Shown here: positions 34,674 through 46,500 of the stretch, in pieces | Numbering within the stretch: position 1 is the first letter of the stretch | Layout of the letters: each line of letters opens with the position of its first letter | Assembly: GCA_017644425.1 (NCBI GenBank) | Contig: JAEPLN010000001.1 | Location: 1-64,000, forward strand | Direction: 5' to 3' | DNA length: 64,000 nucleotides | Source: Prochlorococcus marinus CUG1433 | GTDB taxonomy: Bacteria > Cyanobacteriota > Cyanobacteriia > PCC-6307 > Cyanobiaceae | Made by a program: the position numbers and the translations under genes | The notes under the pieces: model-generated | What the model was told of the DNA's origin: nothing | What the model saw: only the letters and a program-made list of their open reading frames with translations | Database searches by the model: none

Positions 34674-37600
34674 TTATTCTTTAACTCCTTCGATTTTATC
34701 TTCTACCTCTTGGTATAGTTCTTTCAACTGTTCAATATTCTCATCTGAAGTTTCCCAATATCCCCTACCATTAACTTCTAGCAAAGTTCCAACAATTCTT
34801 CTGAAACTATTAGGATTAAGATCCATTAATCTTTTCCTCATCTCTTCGTCATTTATAAATGTTTCATTAGTTTCTTCATATACAAAATTATCTACTTGAC
34901 CACTTGTCGCACTCCAACCAAGAGTGTAATTAAGTCTGTTAGAAAGTTCTCTAACTCCTTCATAACCAGATTTAAGCATACCTTCATACCACTTAGGATT
35001 TAAAAGTTTTGTCCTTGAGTCTAACCTGATAGTTTCTCCAAGTGTTCTAACTTGAGCATTGGAGGTAGTAGTGTCTGCTATATAGCTACTTGGTTCTTTT
35101 CCGTCATCTCTAAGTGTCTTAATCAATTTTGTTGGATCGGAATCAAAATAATGACTTACATCTGTTAGTGAAATCTCTGAGGAATCAAGGTTTTGAAATG
35201 TAACATCTGCTGTTTTCATTACTGACTCAAATACCTCTCTTTTTTGATTCATCTCGCCTGGATTATCAGCATTAAAAGCATATGTTTTGCGTGATAAATA
35301 CATTTCTTGTAATTCATTTTCTTCCTCCCAAGTTGAATTTTCTACAGCTAAATTAACATTTGAACTGTAGCTTCCACTCGCGTTAGAGAATACTCTCGCT
35401 GAAGCTTCTCTGATAGAGGTACCTTCTTTTTCTGCTTGTTCTAGTGAATGTTTCCTTACAAAATTAGATTCCAATGGTTCATCAGCCTCAGCAGCTAATT
35501 TGACCGCCTGATCTATTAATGCCATCTGATTTATAAATAGATCTCTAAAAACTCCTGAGCAGTTAACGACTACATCTATTCTTGGCCTACCTAATTCTTC
35601 TAAAGGGATTAATTCTAATTTGTTGATTCTTCCAACAGAATCTGGCTTTGGTTTTACACCGACAAACCATAAGATTTGAGCAAGTGATTCTCCATAAGTT
35701 TTGATGTTATCAGTACCCCATAAAACACAAGCAATTGTTTCAGGCCAAGTTCCTTGCTCTTCTTTTTGTCTTTCTATTAATTTGTCAACAACTGACTTTG
35801 CAGCAGCTACAGCTGCTGTAGTGGGGATTGATTGTGGATCAAGTGCATGGATATTTTTACCACTGGGTAAAACACCTGGATTTCTTATAGGGTCTCCACC
35901 TGGTCCAGGTAAAACATAATTTCCATCTAATGCTTTAATGAGGCTATCCATTTCTTTATCAGCACAGACCTGTTCTAAACAGAAAAGTAAGTAATCAAAT
36001 AATTTATTTAATTCCTTCTGGTTAACTTCATTAAATCCATTTAAGTTGCAGACCCTTAGCCAAGGGGTAGGTAAATTAAAACCAAATACTTTAAGAAAGT
36101 CAAACAATTTGGAAAGAAGTGATTTTTCTAAATAAACTCTGCCATCAACAATTTTTAAAGAGTTGACCATCGCAAAAATAGACTCTCTTGCTGTCTTTAT
36201 GATTTTTTCATTTAGCTCTACAAATTTAAGTTCACCTTTATTATTACCATCATAAATTTGTTCAATAGTTAGTCCCATGGATTCAGCTAGCAATCCAGGA
36301 AGAGATCTTAATCCCTCTTGCTCTCTCTCTAATGATGCAATATTTACAAGTGTTGCAACAGCTTCTTCTGCTGTTGGGGCTTCTCCAATAGTATGAAGAC
36401 CGCAAGGTAATAATCTACTTTCAATTTCCATCAACTGTTTATAGACATTCCCAACAAATAAATCTCTTTCATCTATTGAGAGTTCTTCTATATCTTTTGA
36501 AGGGAGCTCAACATCTTTGTCAAGATTACATTGTTTAGAAGTCTCAACTATTGCATTAACAATTTGAATACCCCTGCTATTTTCTCTTAATTGTTGATAA
36601 GAACCAACGAGTTCACTTAGTTCTTTAAGTCCTTTGTAAAGTCCTGCATTTTCCGCTGGAGGAGTCAGATAACTAATAGTTGAAGCATATCCTCTTCTCT
36701 TCGCAATTGTTGCTTCAGATGGATTATTCGCAGCATAGTAATACAAATTAGGCAATGATCCAATGAGAGAATCAGGATAGCAAGTTTCACTCATGCCCAT
36801 CTGTTTACCAGGCATAAATTCAAGTGATCCATGAGTTCCAAAATGAAGAACAGCATCAGCTCCCCAGATTTTTTCTACATAGGTGTAATAAGCGGCAAAA
36901 CCATGATGAGGACTAGCACTTCTTGAATAAAGTAACCTCATTGGATCACCTTCATAACCGAATGTGGGTTGAACACCTATAAAAACATTTCCAAAATGTT
37001 TTCCATAAATAAGAAGGTTTTGTCCGTCACTATTGAGGTTTCCAGGAGGTTTACCCCAATTCTCTTCAAGTCTTTGAGAATATGGTGTGAACTCTTCGTA
37101 TTCTTTTACTGACATCTTATGAGCAATATTTAACTCTGGAGAGCCATCCAACGCTTCAGGGTTGTTGATTACTTTTTCCATTAATTCTTTTGAATTACTT
37201 GGAAGTTCATCTATTTGATATCCTTTTGATTTCATTTCAAGAAGTACTCTATAAATTGAACCAAAAACATTCAAGTATGCTGCCGTACCAACATTTCCTT
37301 TGTCAGGTGGAAAACTAAATACTGTGATGGCTAATTTTTTATCCTTTCTTTGTTTAACTCTTAAAGTTGACCATTTTATTGCTCTTTCAGCTATTACATC
37401 AACTCGATCTTGGAGAGTATGCGCCTTACCTGTAGCATCATCACGACCTGAGAGAATAATAGGTTCAATAGCACCATCAAGCTCTGGAATTGCAATCTGT
37501 AGTGCTACCTGAACAGGGTGTAAACCTAGGTCACTATCTTCCCATTCTTGTGTGGTTTGGAAAACTAAGGGAAGTGCAACCATATAGGGTCTGTTTAACC

Positions 37601-38684
37601 TTTTTAGGGCTTCAATAGCTTTTGGATGATCTTGTCTTGCTGGACCACCAACTAGTGCAAATCCTGTTAGAGATACAACTCCATCTACTATAGGTTGATC
37701 CTTATTTATGGAATCATAATAAAATTCATTAACTGGTTTAGAAAAATCAAGACCTCCACAAAAGATAGGTAATACTCTCGCACCTCTGTATTCCAATTCT
37801 TGAATAACAGCAACGTAATGAGCATCATCTCCCGTAACGATATGACTCCTTTGAAGCACTAAGCCTATTGTTGGGGTTTTGTCATCTTTAGGATTTATAT
37901 CTTTCCTGTTATTTTCCCAATTTTGATATTCTTTAAGACTCTCAAACATGCAAGGAGCAAGAGGATGCCAAATTCCCAAGTCTGGGAATGTTTCAGGGTC
38001 TTGAATTTTGAATTCTTCTATTTGATCTTTAATAGTTTCTGAAACAGCGTACTTTTCAGAAATCATTAACAAGAAGTTTTTTAGGTTCTCAGTGGTGCCA
38101 CCTAACCAGTACTGAAAACTTAGGATAAATGTTCTAGCATCTTGAGCTTTTTCTACTGGTAGATATTTAAGTATTGAAGGTAGTGTATTTAATAACTTCA
38201 ACATTGAATCTTGGAAACTTGCTCCATCAGATTCTTTTTTCTTTTTTATTAAATCACCAATAATACTTTTAGATTGACCAAGTTGGGCCATACTAAATGA
38301 ACCTAGCTTATTTAATCTCATTACCTCTGGCATGGAGGGGAAAACAATTGATGCTTTAAGTTTGTCCTTAAATGGAGATACTGCATCAACAACTTTTTGA
38401 GCAAGGTCTTCAATGAAAATTAGAGAAGCAACGAATATATCTGCATTAGCTATATCTTCTTTAAAATCCTCAAAATTACTATCATTTCTAAGTTCTTCGA
38501 TAAGATAGCCGCTAAGGTCTATACCTATTGGCCCATTCATATTATTAATTGACTTTGCAGCTTCTGTTAAGGAATTTTGGTATTGTGGCTCAAGGACAAC
38601 ATAAACTGCTTTTATTACAACTTTGTGTTTGTTATCCTCAACAGGAGATACTCTGCGGTTTGCTGAGCGGACCTGCGTAAACAT
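34674..38684 (-). CDS. chlH: magnesium chelatase subunit H
   Basis: 1336 residues, the porphyrin-binding catalytic subunit that inserts Mg into protoporphyrin IX with ChlI and ChlD. Length and sequence (N-terminal [29 protein letters not shown]; central [25 protein letters not shown]-terminal YPLGWS-type [11 protein letters not shown]) are those of ChlH. First committed enzyme of the chlorophyll branch. Stand-alone gene, convergent to folP. Confidence 0.97.
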   Translation of the reverse strand: MFTQVRSANRRVSPVEDNKHKVVIKAVYVVLEPQYQNSLTEAAKSINNMNGPIGIDLSGYLIEELRNDSNFEDFKEDIANADIFVASLIFIEDLAQKVVDAVSPFKDKLKASIVFPSMPEVMRLNKLGSFSMAQLGQSKSIIGDLIKKKKESDGASFQDSMLKLLNTLPSILKYLPVEKAQDARTFILSFQYWLGGTTENLKNFLLMISEKYAVSETIKDQIEEFKIQDPETFPDLGIWHPLAPCMFESLKEYQNWENNRKDINPKDDKTPTIGLVLQRSHIVTGDDAHYVAVIQELEYRGARVLPIFCGGLDFSKPVNEFYYDSINKDQPIVDGVVSLTGFALVGGPARQDHPKAIEALKRLNRPYMVALPLVFQTTQEWEDSDLGLHPVQVALQIAIPELDGAIEPIILSGRDDATGKAHTLQDRVDVIAERAIKWSTLRVKQRKDKKLAITVFSFPPDKGNVGTAAYLNVFGSIYRVLLEMKSKGYQIDELPSNSKELMEKVINNPEALDGSPELNIAHKMSVKEYEEFTPYSQRLEENWGKPPGNLNSDGQNLLIYGKHFGNVFIGVQPTFGYEGDPMRLLYSRSASPHHGFAAYYTYVEKIWGADAVLHFGTHGSLEFMPGKQMGMSETCYPDSLIGSLPNLYYYAANNPSEATIAKRRGYASTISYLTPPAENAGLYKGLKELSELVGSYQQLRENSRGIQIVNAIVETSKQCNLDKDVELPSKDIEELSIDERDLFVGNVYKQLMEIESRLLPCGLHTIGEAPTAEEAVATLVNIASLEREQEGLRSLPGLLAESMGLTIEQIYDGNNKGELKFVELNEKIIKTARESIFAMVNSLKIVDGRVYLEKSLLSKLFDFLKVFGFNLPTPWLRVCNLNGFNEVNQKELNKLFDYLLFCLEQVCADKEMDSLIKALDGNYVLPGPGGDPIRNPGVLPSGKNIHALDPQSIPTTAAVAAAKSVVDKLIERQKEEQGTWPETIACVLWGTDNIKTYGESLAQILWFVGVKPKPDSVGRINKLELIPLEELGRPRIDVVVNCSGVFRDLFINQMALIDQAVKLAAEADEPLESNFVRKHSLEQAEKEGTSIREASARVFSNASGSYSSNVNLAVENSTWEEENELQEMYLSRKTYAFNADNPGEMNQKREVFESVMKTADVTFQNLDSSEISLTDVSHYFDSDPTKLIKTLRDDGKEPSSYIADTTTSNAQVRTLGETIRLDSRTKLLNPKWYEGMLKSGYEGVRELSNRLNYTLGWSATSGQVDNFVYEETNETFINDEEMRKRLMDLNPNSFRRIVGTLLEVNGRGYWETSDENIEQLKELYQEVEDKIEGVKE

Positions 38685-38786
38685 TGATTTTCTTTAAGTA
38701 TTTCTACCAGACTACGAATGAAAAGACGTTATTGTGTGCAATATAAATAGCGTGTAACAACCTTTAAAAAAAAAATTTTTAAAAAA

Positions 38787-39635
38787 ATGATTGAAAATTC
38801 CAAAAAACCCATACCAGTACTAGTATCCGGAGCTTTAGGTAGAATGGGTAGTGAAGTTGTTAATACTGTATTAAATTCTACAGATTGTGAACTTGTTGCA
38901 GCAATCGACATAAACGAAAAGAACAATGGTACAAATATTTCTGAATTATTGAAGGTAAAAGATTGTGATGTTTTTGTTTCAAATGATTTTGAAGGAACTT
39001 TATGTTCTGTTAGTCAAAATCATAGAAATGAAAAAATCAAACCTGTGCTAGTTGATTTTACTCATCCTGATTCTGTATATGAAAATACCAGATCAGCTAT
39101 TGCGTATGGTGTATCACCAGTAGTAGGAACTACAGGTCTAAGCCCTTCGCAAATACAAGATTTATCTGTTTTTGCTCAAAAAGCATCGGTTGGTTGTGCA
39201 ATAATTCCTAATTTTTCAGTAGGTATGGTTCTTCTTCAGCAGGCGGCATCGGTAGCTGCAAGGTTTTATGACAATATTGAATTAATAGAGATGCATCATA
39301 ATCAAAAAGCTGATTCCCCTAGTGGGACATGTATAAAAACTGCAGAAATGATTGAAGAATATCCAAAGAAATTTAATCAGAATTTAGTAAAAGAGTCTGA
39401 GTCATTGAAAGGTGTACGGGGTGGTCTCAGAGATTCAGGAATTAATATACATTCTGTACGATTACCAGGATTACTCGCTCATCAGTTGGTAATTATGGGA
39501 TCTCCAGGTGAAACTTACACAATTAAGCATGACACTATTGATAGAAAGGCATATATGCCAGGAGTTTTACAGGCTATTAATAAAATTGGTAATTATGAAA
39601 CTTTAGTTTATGGACTTGAAAAATTGATTTTTTAA
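38787..39635 (+). CDS. dapB: 4-hydroxy-tetrahydrodipicolinate reductase
   Basis: 282 residues of the lysine/diaminopimelate pathway. Nucleotide motif VSGALGRMG at 12-20, [14 protein letters not shown], then catalytic [13 protein letters not shown] and [17 protein letters not shown]. The divergent start is about 100 bases from chlH. Probably cotranscribed with the following membrane gene (gap 1 base). Confidence 0.95.
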   Translation: MIENSKKPIPVLVSGALGRMGSEVVNTVLNSTDCELVAAIDINEKNNGTNISELLKVKDCDVFVSNDFEGTLCSVSQNHRNEKIKPVLVDFTHPDSVYENTRSAIAYGVSPVVGTTGLSPSQIQDLSVFAQKASVGCAIIPNFSVGMVLLQQAASVAARFYDNIELIEMHHNQKADSPSGTCIKTAEMIEEYPKKFNQNLVKESESLKGVRGGLRDSGINIHSVRLPGLLAHQLVIMGSPGETYTIKHDTIDRKAYMPGVLQAINKIGNYETLVYGLEKLIF

Positions 39636-39636
39636 A

Positions 39637-40278
39637 ATGTTAATTCCAATTAATTCAAGTCAAATTTCAAAACTTATTCCTGCAGTTGGAACAGGAAGTC
39701 AATTTAAGTACGCGTTGGGGAATCCGAGAAAAATTCTTCAAAGAGTAATAGTTTCATCAATTGGTGGATTTATCTCATTAATTATTAGTTCTACTGGAGA
39801 TCAAACTAATAATTTCTGGTTATTCCTATGTGTAGGTTTCTTTTTGTATATCATCTGGGGCCCAATTCTTGAATCAAGTAGAAAAAATTTGCAATTAAGA
39901 AAATATAAATTTTTTTCTATATTTGATGGCTATGTATCAGATATCTATAAAACAGAAAAGATTGAAAGTTCAAGAGAGCAATCTAATAGGCAAGGTCGAT
40001 TAGAAGTTATCGAAAACAAAAGGACTTGGTTAGTACTTGAATTAGAAGATGAAGATGGTTATTTGGAAAAATTAAGTTTTCCTATGGAAAATAAGCATAG
40101 TCAAATTAGGGTGGGTTCGAGTATTAGATGTTTAATAACATCTGATAACCGTAATTTTGACAGAGATTTTTATTTGACCGATGCTTGGCTTCCTGAAATT
40201 AACTTATGGGTTGGTGAGTATCCTTATCTATTAAGACCAGCTTTTGAGGAAATTTGCTATATTTATCTGAATAGATAG
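39637..40278 (+). CDS. conserved cyanobacterial membrane protein, 213 aa
   Basis: Two hydrophobic helices at about 40-57 and 66-84 (IGGFISLIISS; LFLCVGFFLYIIWGPILE), then a long soluble part with LRKYKFFSIFDGYVSD, and the C-terminal LTDAWLPEINLWVGEYPYLLR. Related cyanobacterial proteins are often mislabelled 'phosphate ABC transporter permease', as I recall; nothing here supports a transporter. Starts 1 base after dapB. Confidence 0.65.
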   Translation: MLIPINSSQISKLIPAVGTGSQFKYALGNPRKILQRVIVSSIGGFISLIISSTGDQTNNFWLFLCVGFFLYIIWGPILESSRKNLQLRKYKFFSIFDGYVSDIYKTEKIESSREQSNRQGRLEVIENKRTWLVLELEDEDGYLEKLSFPMENKHSQIRVGSSIRCLITSDNRNFDRDFYLTDAWLPEINLWVGEYPYLLRPAFEEICYIYLNR

Positions 40279-40297
40279 TTGATGCTTATATAATCTA

Positions 40298-41452
40298 ATG
40301 AAAAAAAATTTCAATTTTAAAATTGTTGGATCAGGTCCCACAGGTTTATTACTTTCAATTGCACTTTCAAAATTTGATTGCAATATTTTTTTAACTGATT
40401 TATTAACAAAAGATAGATTAATCGATAAGGATAAAACTTATGCAATTACTCACTCAACCAGAAAAATCTTAATTAAATTTAGTCTATGGGAAAAATTAGA
40501 ACCATATTTATTTGGCTTTAATTCACTCTCTATCGCAGACAGCTTAACTTCTTCATTAACTAATTTAACTATTAATGATTTAGATGACGATTTATATTCT
40601 GCTGGAAATATTGGCTGGGTAGTAAAACATTCAGATCTTATGAATATATTTTTTCATGAGATTGATAATCACGAAAATATTTTTTTTATGACGCCACAAA
40701 AATTACTGAACAAAAAAATATTATTTGATTATCAATTCTTTTCTACTGGTGCCAACTCTCTTGATAAAAAATTTCAAGATTACATAGATATAAAAAAATC
40801 TTATAATCAGTCCTGTTTAACTTTTAAAGTTTCTATTAGAGGTAATTGTGATATGCGCGCTTACGAAATTTTTAGAAAAGAAGGACCCCTAGCATTATTA
40901 CCTTTAGAAAAAAACTTATATCAAGTAATTTGGACTTCAAGTACATTAAAGTCTATTGACAGGTTAAATTCTGATAAAAATTTTTTGATGGATAATTTAT
41001 CAACTATCCTGCCTGATAAATTTAAGATAGATCAAATAATTGGCGAGTTAAACATATTTCCTGTCTCATTATCATTAAATTTACCAGTTTTAAATTTTAA
41101 AAAATTAGTTTTTGTTGGTGATGCATTCCATACATTTCATCCTGTTGGTGGTCAGGGTTTAAATAGTTGTTGGCGAGATGTTAATACTATTTTTGATCTT
41201 TTTAATAAAAATATTGCTCTTTCTAAAATGTATTTTAGGTTCTTTAAATTTAAATATTTTTCAAGCAGGATTTTTGATATTATTTTTACAATTTTAATTA
41301 CTGACTCTTTAATATCGATTTTTGCAAATAGAAATCTTTTTCTACTTCCAATAAGAAAACTTTCATTTCTTCTTTTAAATAATTCTTTTTTTATAAGAAA
41401 ATTAGTTCTTAATCAAATGACCAAATCGCTTATTTATTCCAGAATTAAATAA
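40298..41452 (+). CDS. FAD-dependent hydroxylase (UbiH/COQ6-like)
   Basis: N-terminal FKIVGSGPTGLLLSIAL, the FAD-binding Rossmann start; then a UbiH-type middle with KTYAITHSTRKI; and the second FAD block VFVGDAFHTFHPVGGQGLNSCWRD (GD...HP..GQG.N). 384 residues. Family members hydroxylate quinone precursors; in cyanobacteria a plastoquinone or related aromatic role is plausible. Follows the 213-aa membrane gene by 19 bases. Confidence 0.85.
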   Translation: MKKNFNFKIVGSGPTGLLLSIALSKFDCNIFLTDLLTKDRLIDKDKTYAITHSTRKILIKFSLWEKLEPYLFGFNSLSIADSLTSSLTNLTINDLDDDLYSAGNIGWVVKHSDLMNIFFHEIDNHENIFFMTPQKLLNKKILFDYQFFSTGANSLDKKFQDYIDIKKSYNQSCLTFKVSIRGNCDMRAYEIFRKEGPLALLPLEKNLYQVIWTSSTLKSIDRLNSDKNFLMDNLSTILPDKFKIDQIIGELNIFPVSLSLNLPVLNFKKLVFVGDAFHTFHPVGGQGLNSCWRDVNTIFDLFNKNIALSKMYFRFFKFKYFSSRIFDIIFTILITDSLISIFANRNLFLLPIRKLSFLLLNNSFFIRKLVLNQMTKSLIYSRIK

Positions 41453-41457
41453 AACTT

Positions 41458-41652
41458 ATGAATAATTATGTTTCTAAAGATATGATAGTTTACCTAATTG
41501 ATGAAATAGGTTTAGATGAGTCTTCTATAGAACTTGGTCTTAAATTATCTATAAAAAATAAGACTGCATTACCAATCTTATTGTGGAGTTATGGAATGCT
41601 AACTATTGAAGAACTGGATAAGTTATATTCATTTTTATTTAAAAAAATGTAA
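41458..41652 (+). CDS. DUF2949 family small protein
   Basis: 64 residues: IVYLIDEIGLDESSIELGLKLSIKNKTALPILLWSYGMLTIEELDKLYSFLF. The 'lP.vLW.YGlit..qLd.l' end is the DUF2949 signature of cyanobacteria. Soluble, helical. Unknown function. 5 bases after the hydroxylase stop. Confidence 0.8.
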   Translation: MNNYVSKDMIVYLIDEIGLDESSIELGLKLSIKNKTALPILLWSYGMLTIEELDKLYSFLFKKM

Positions 41653-41664
41653 TTATAATTCTGT

Positions 41665-41670
41665 TATAAT
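41665..41670 (+). promoter_or_regulatory. extended -10 promoter element
   Basis: TGTTATAAT contains TATAAT at 41665-41670 with the TG extension. Transcript start would be near 41677, giving a leader of about 45 bases with AAAGGA before the DUF3038 coding region. Confidence 0.55.
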
Positions 41671-41721
41671 CAGGTCAAATATTAAATAAAAACAATTATT
41701 CTTTTAACTAAAGGAAATCAG

Positions 41722-42219
41722 GTATCCCGGCAATCTATAGAGAAGCTTGATTTACTATTATTAATATTAGAGACCATTGATTTAAATGGTTTGGAGTCTC
41801 TTTATGCGCTATCTAATCAACTTAAGTTAAATGAAATTTTGCCTAATAAAATTACTATTTGGAAACTGAGGAATAATAATCCTTTGAGAAAATCTTATGT
41901 AAAAAATAATATCAGATTAGAGGAATTTGAAGCCCTTGTTAATATTACCGTTGAAATGTCAAAAATTTTATACCCATACATAAGAGAAATACTTCAGTCT
42001 AGAGAGGATCCAAAAAGTAATTCAGTTGTTTGGAGTGATTTTCATAAGCGATTTATAGAGTTAATTAATGAGAGATTTAACATAAATAGTATGAGAGTTA
42101 AAAAGCTTTTAAATCAAACTGAAAATGATGAAATTATCATAAAATCCTTGCTAACTTTGTCATTATGTATCTCTTCTGAGGGCAATAAAAAGTTAAAGAA
42201 TTTTTTATTTGGTTTTTGA
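41722..42219 (+). CDS. DUF3038 family protein, start codon unclear
   Basis: The TTG at 41791 gives 142 residues, but the same frame continues 23 codons upstream with VSRQSIEKLDLLLLILETID, which matches the family's N-terminal QLDLLLLALEAL pattern. No ATG/GTG/TTG lies there; the best ribosome site (AAAGGA at 41710-41715) is followed six bases later by GTA. I place the start at that GTA with low certainty. The protein is helical, YPYIREILQSREDPKSNSVVWSDFHKRF. Followed at once by DUF4335, its usual partner. Confidence 0.7.
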   Translation, partial: VSRQSIEKLDLLLLILETIDLNGLESLYALSNQLKLNEILPNKITIWKLRNNNPLRKSYVKNNIRLEEFEALVNITVEMSKILYPYIREILQSREDPKSNSVVWSDFHKRFIELINERFNINSMRVKKLLNQTENDEIIIKSLLTLSLCISSEGNKKLKNFLFGF

Positions 42220-42220
42220 T

Positions 42221-42811
42221 ATGTTGCAGAATACTTTTTTATTTCATCAATCTTCAGTTAGTCTTGAGATCATAGGGTTACCCGATTTTTCCAATAATGA
42301 AAGTAAAAGTCAAATATCTATAATTTCAAAATGGAAATTAAACATTATCAATAAACCACTTATTGAAGGAAAAATTGACCATCTAGAGCCAATTATGAAT
42401 GCATTTTATATTTATTCAAATCTTTTAGTAACTAATGAAAACCCTTTATATGAGTCCAAATTGATTGATATAAAAGCAGACAATCTTCATATACATAATA
42501 TTGTTCTCAAGAGCTCTAAACCAGATGTAAAACCGTTAATTATAAAGATTGGTAATTCGTTGTTGTCAGATATCATCAACTGTTTTGATCAGTTAAATGA
42601 ATCATCAAAAGTCAGAATAAAAAAATCTATTTTTTTTAATAATATGCCTAAAAGAGTAAAAATTCCATTAATCAAAAAAATTAAATTTACTAATTTTTTT
42701 CTACCGCCTTTAATCTCAATTTGTTCCCTAGTTCTATTTTCTTCTACTTTTATTTATTTTTATAATCCGCTTGAAAATAATGAAAAAAATGAATTTATTA
42801 ATCTTAAATAA
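42221..42811 (+). CDS. DUF4335 family protein
   Basis: 196 residues from ATG 42221. N-terminal LFHQSSVSLEIIGLPDFS matches the DUF4335 start; the rest is a strand-rich domain and a C-terminal hydrophobic helix (LISICSLVLFSSTFIYFYNP) with a short acidic end. Starts 1 base after the DUF3038 stop, the usual gene order in cyanobacteria. Membrane-anchored, role unknown. Confidence 0.75.
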   Translation: MLQNTFLFHQSSVSLEIIGLPDFSNNESKSQISIISKWKLNIINKPLIEGKIDHLEPIMNAFYIYSNLLVTNENPLYESKLIDIKADNLHIHNIVLKSSKPDVKPLIIKIGNSLLSDIINCFDQLNESSKVRIKKSIFFNNMPKRVKIPLIKKIKFTNFFLPPLISICSLVLFSSTFIYFYNPLENNEKNEFINLK

Positions 42812-42897
42812 ATACTTTGTAGCATCATTATTGCAAAAACGTTAATCTAGGATAATTTCTTTTTCATAACAATTATTAATTGTTTGAACTTTGGTAT

Positions 42898-43266
42898 ATG
42901 GCAGATTTAAACATCCCCAATTTGAATATGAAATCTGATAAATATATATTTAAAAAAAAATTAAGTTTAAGAAGAAAATCAAAAAAAAGATTATTTACTG
43001 AATCTACTCTTATGTTTATTTTAAGTCTTTTATTAATATATATTATTTATTTAATACCTGATAAAAATTTACTATTAAAAAATTTGCCTAGTGCTTTTAA
43101 TAGATCTTTTCTATTGATAATTGATCTTTTTTCAAATATTTTTGACATATTTATAGTATTGTTTATTTTTCTCTCTTCATTTACTGCTTTGATTTTATTA
43201 ATAGGATCTCTTTATAGGATTTTTAGGATATCTATTAGAAAAACAAAACAAATAAATTTTAGATAA
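42898..43266 (+). CDS. hypothetical membrane protein, 122 aa
   Basis: ATG 42898 gives MADLNIPNLNMKSDKY; the N-terminal half is very basic (KKKLSLRRKSKKRLF), followed by two hydrophobic helices (about 39-55 and 78-106). Basic N-terminus cytosolic. No family recognised. Confidence 0.55.
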   Translation: MADLNIPNLNMKSDKYIFKKKLSLRRKSKKRLFTESTLMFILSLLLIYIIYLIPDKNLLLKNLPSAFNRSFLLIIDLFSNIFDIFIVLFIFLSSFTALILLIGSLYRIFRISIRKTKQINFR

Positions 43267-43267
43267 T

Positions 43268-43429
43268 TCAGATAGGTTGCATTAAGCCACCGCTACCGGA
43301 ATCAGAGTCATCATCGTCATTTTCCGTTTCTAGTCCCAATAATGCGTAAATTCCAATTACTATGGATGACAAAATTAAAGATAAAGGAAGGATAGAACTT
43401 TGAATACCAACGTCTATATACTCACCCAT
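43268..43429 (-). CDS. small membrane protein with acidic tail, 53 aa
   Basis: ATG 43427-43429: MGEYIDVGIQSSILPLSLILSSIVIGIYALLGL, then an acidic NDDDDSDSGSGGLMQPI. The sequence is more balanced in composition than the flanks, a sign of conservation. Single helix, acidic C-terminal end; identity unknown. Confidence 0.6.
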   Translation of the reverse strand: MGEYIDVGIQSSILPLSLILSSIVIGIYALLGLETENDDDDSDSGSGGLMQPI

Positions 43430-43501
43430 GAACAAGAAAAATTTTAATAAACCTAACCGAAATTAAACTCTTTCGCGAATTTTAAATAATTTTTTAATAA
43501 T

Positions 43502-46500
43502 TTATTCTTTTTTAACTATAAGATCTTTGTCGAAATTATTTATTTCTTTAACAAAAGAACCAAACCAATAAATTAATTGATCAACTTGATTTTGAATTTC
43601 TGTTACCCCTAATCCCCTTATGGTTATCATGGAAAATTGCTCTCCTTCATTAAAATTAAATTTATTTTGAACACTACTTGATAATGAATTTTTAAGAATT
43701 TTAAAAGTAGATTTTTTTAATTTTGTCTCAATCAAAATGTTTGGTTTTATAAGTTTGATTTTGTTAAAACCACATTTTTTAGCAAGTAATTTTAGTCTCA
43801 TTATCATAATTAATGATTCAACAGGTTTAGGTAAAGTTCCATATCTATTAACCCAGTCTGTTGCTAATTCAGTTAATTCATCATTATTTGAACATTCAGT
43901 CGCAGACTTATAAGCCTCAAGCTTCTCCTCTCTGTTTAATATCCATGTTGCAGGTATAAATGCATTTATTGGAAGATCAATTTGTGTGTCGCTAACTTCT
44001 GGTATTTCTTGCCCACTGATTTCTGAAATAGATTCATGGAGCATTTCTATATATAAATCATAACCAATAGCATTAACCTTTCCACTTTGTTCTTCCCCTA
44101 GTAAACTTCCAACACCTCTTATTTCCATATCTTTCATTGCCAGTTGGTATCCACTTCCTAGTTCCGAAAAATCTTTTATCGCTTTCAATCTTTGTTTTGC
44201 AGCGTCATTAATTTTATTTATATTTGGATAAAATAACCAAGCATGTGCTTGTACCCCGCTTCTTCCAACTCTTCCCCTGAGTTGATAAAGTTGTGAAAGT
44301 CCAAATTTGTGTGAGTCTTCAATTATGATTGTATTTACTTTAGGGATGTCTAATCCACTTTCAATGATAGTTGTGCATATCATTAGATCTACTTCTCCAT
44401 TATTAAAAGCAATCATTGCATTTTCAAGATCTGTTTCGTTCATTTGCCCATGAGCAACAATAAATTTTAAGTTTGGAAACATATTTGTTAATTTGTTTAC
44501 TGCTTGATCAATATCAGAAATTCTTGGAAGAACATAAAATATTTGACCTCCCCTATCTAGTTCTTGATTAATTGCAGTTCTTATAACATCCATATCTATT
44601 TCAGATAAATATGTTTTTATTGATCTTCTTGATGGAGGAGGAGTATTTAGTAAGCTCATTTGTCTCAGTCCAGATAAGCTCATATATAGAGTTCTTGGAA
44701 TTGGAGTTGCCGAGAGAGTTAACACGTCTATGTTGGTTTTGATTTTTTTAATTTTCTCCTTTTGTCTTACTCCAAATCTTTGTTCTTCATCAATTACGAG
44801 TAGTCCTAAGTTTTTGATTTCAATTTCTTTTCCTAAAATTTGGTGCGTTGCAACAACTAAATCAATTTTGTTATTTTTCAACCCTGCATAAATCTCTTTT
44901 CTTTCATTAACTGTTTTGAATCTATTTAGTAATGATACTTTTATTGGGTAAGGTGAAAATCTATTATTAATTGTTCTCCAATGTTGCTGAGCTAAGATCG
45001 TTGTGGGTGCTAATAATATTACCTGCTTGCCTGATGTAATAGCTTTAAAAATAGCCCTTACAGCAACTTCTGTTTTCCCAAATCCTACATCTCCACAAAC
45101 TAGCCTGTCCATTGGCTTATCGCTTTCCATATCAGATTTTATTTCTTTTACAGCAGTAATTTGATCAGGGGTTGGTTGATAAGGGAATGAATCCTCTAAT
45201 TCATCTTGCCAAGGACCATCTTCTGGGTATATGTGTCCCTTTAATTTTTCTCTCTTTGCATAAAGTTTTAAGATATCGAGAGCAACTTTTTTGATTTGTT
45301 TCTTATTTTTCTCTTTTATTCTTTCCCATTCTGTTCCTCCTAATTTATTTATTTTTGGCTTTATTTTTCCGGTAGACCTATATCTGTTAACACTACCAAG
45401 TTGATCAGCGGCCACACTTATCTTCCCATCTTGATACTGAATGACTAAATAATCTCTTGAATCTCCAGTTATATTTATTTTTTCTATTTTTAAAAATTTT
45501 CCTATTCCATGATTTTTATGAACTATATAATCACCTGGAATAATCTTGTTAACATTTATATTTGAACTGACACTTCTTTTTTTTCTTCTAATAAATACAT
45601 TATTAAAAAAAGATTGTTGAGAAAATAATTCTTTATCTGTTATGAGGACAACCTTCCATATCGGAAGATAAAAACCCTCGATTTCATAATTGTTCTTATT
45701 TTTTATAATTAAGGGAATTGAATTATTAATAGACTTAAATGCTTCATCAATATCATTAGGATTGTTTAAGAAGTTTGTATTACATTCGTGCTCAAAAAGT
45801 AAAGTTCTAGTTCTCAATGGTTGTGCTGATAATATCCATACTTTTTCATTATTTTTTATATTCTTATTTATATCATTGGATAATTTTCCTATATTTTTAG
45901 AGTATGAATTTAATCTTTTATCGTTTAATAAAAACCTATTATCAATATTGTCTTTAGATTCAAATTCATAAAATTTTATTAAATTAAAATTTCTTATTGA
46001 ATTTAATATTTCGTCAAATTTTAAATGCAAATTAGGTTTGGCCTTTAAATTAATATCATTATTTTTAAGGTTCTCATTTAATTCATTTACACAATTATCA
46101 AAATTACTTTCTGAATCTAAATACCAATTATTGGCAAATTTTTTACAATCTTCTAATTCATCAATTACTAGAATTGTTTCCCTATTAATAAAATCTATTA
46201 TATTTGAGGGTTCTTTTTCAATTATTCCTAAATAACGATCAAGATTATTTTTATTTATATCTTCTGAATTAAAAATACTGTTCTTAGATAAATTCTTTAA
46301 CTTATCATTTATTAGCAAATCAAATCCAGCCTGTATTATTTCAATATTATTGATACTTTCTAAAGTTTTCTGTGTATTGGGATCATATTCTCTTATTTTT
46401 TCAATTACATTATCAAAAAATTCTAATCTTACAGGAAATTCATTATTGACAGGATAAATATCTATTATTTCCCCTCTCCTACTCCAGAATCCTTCTACGG

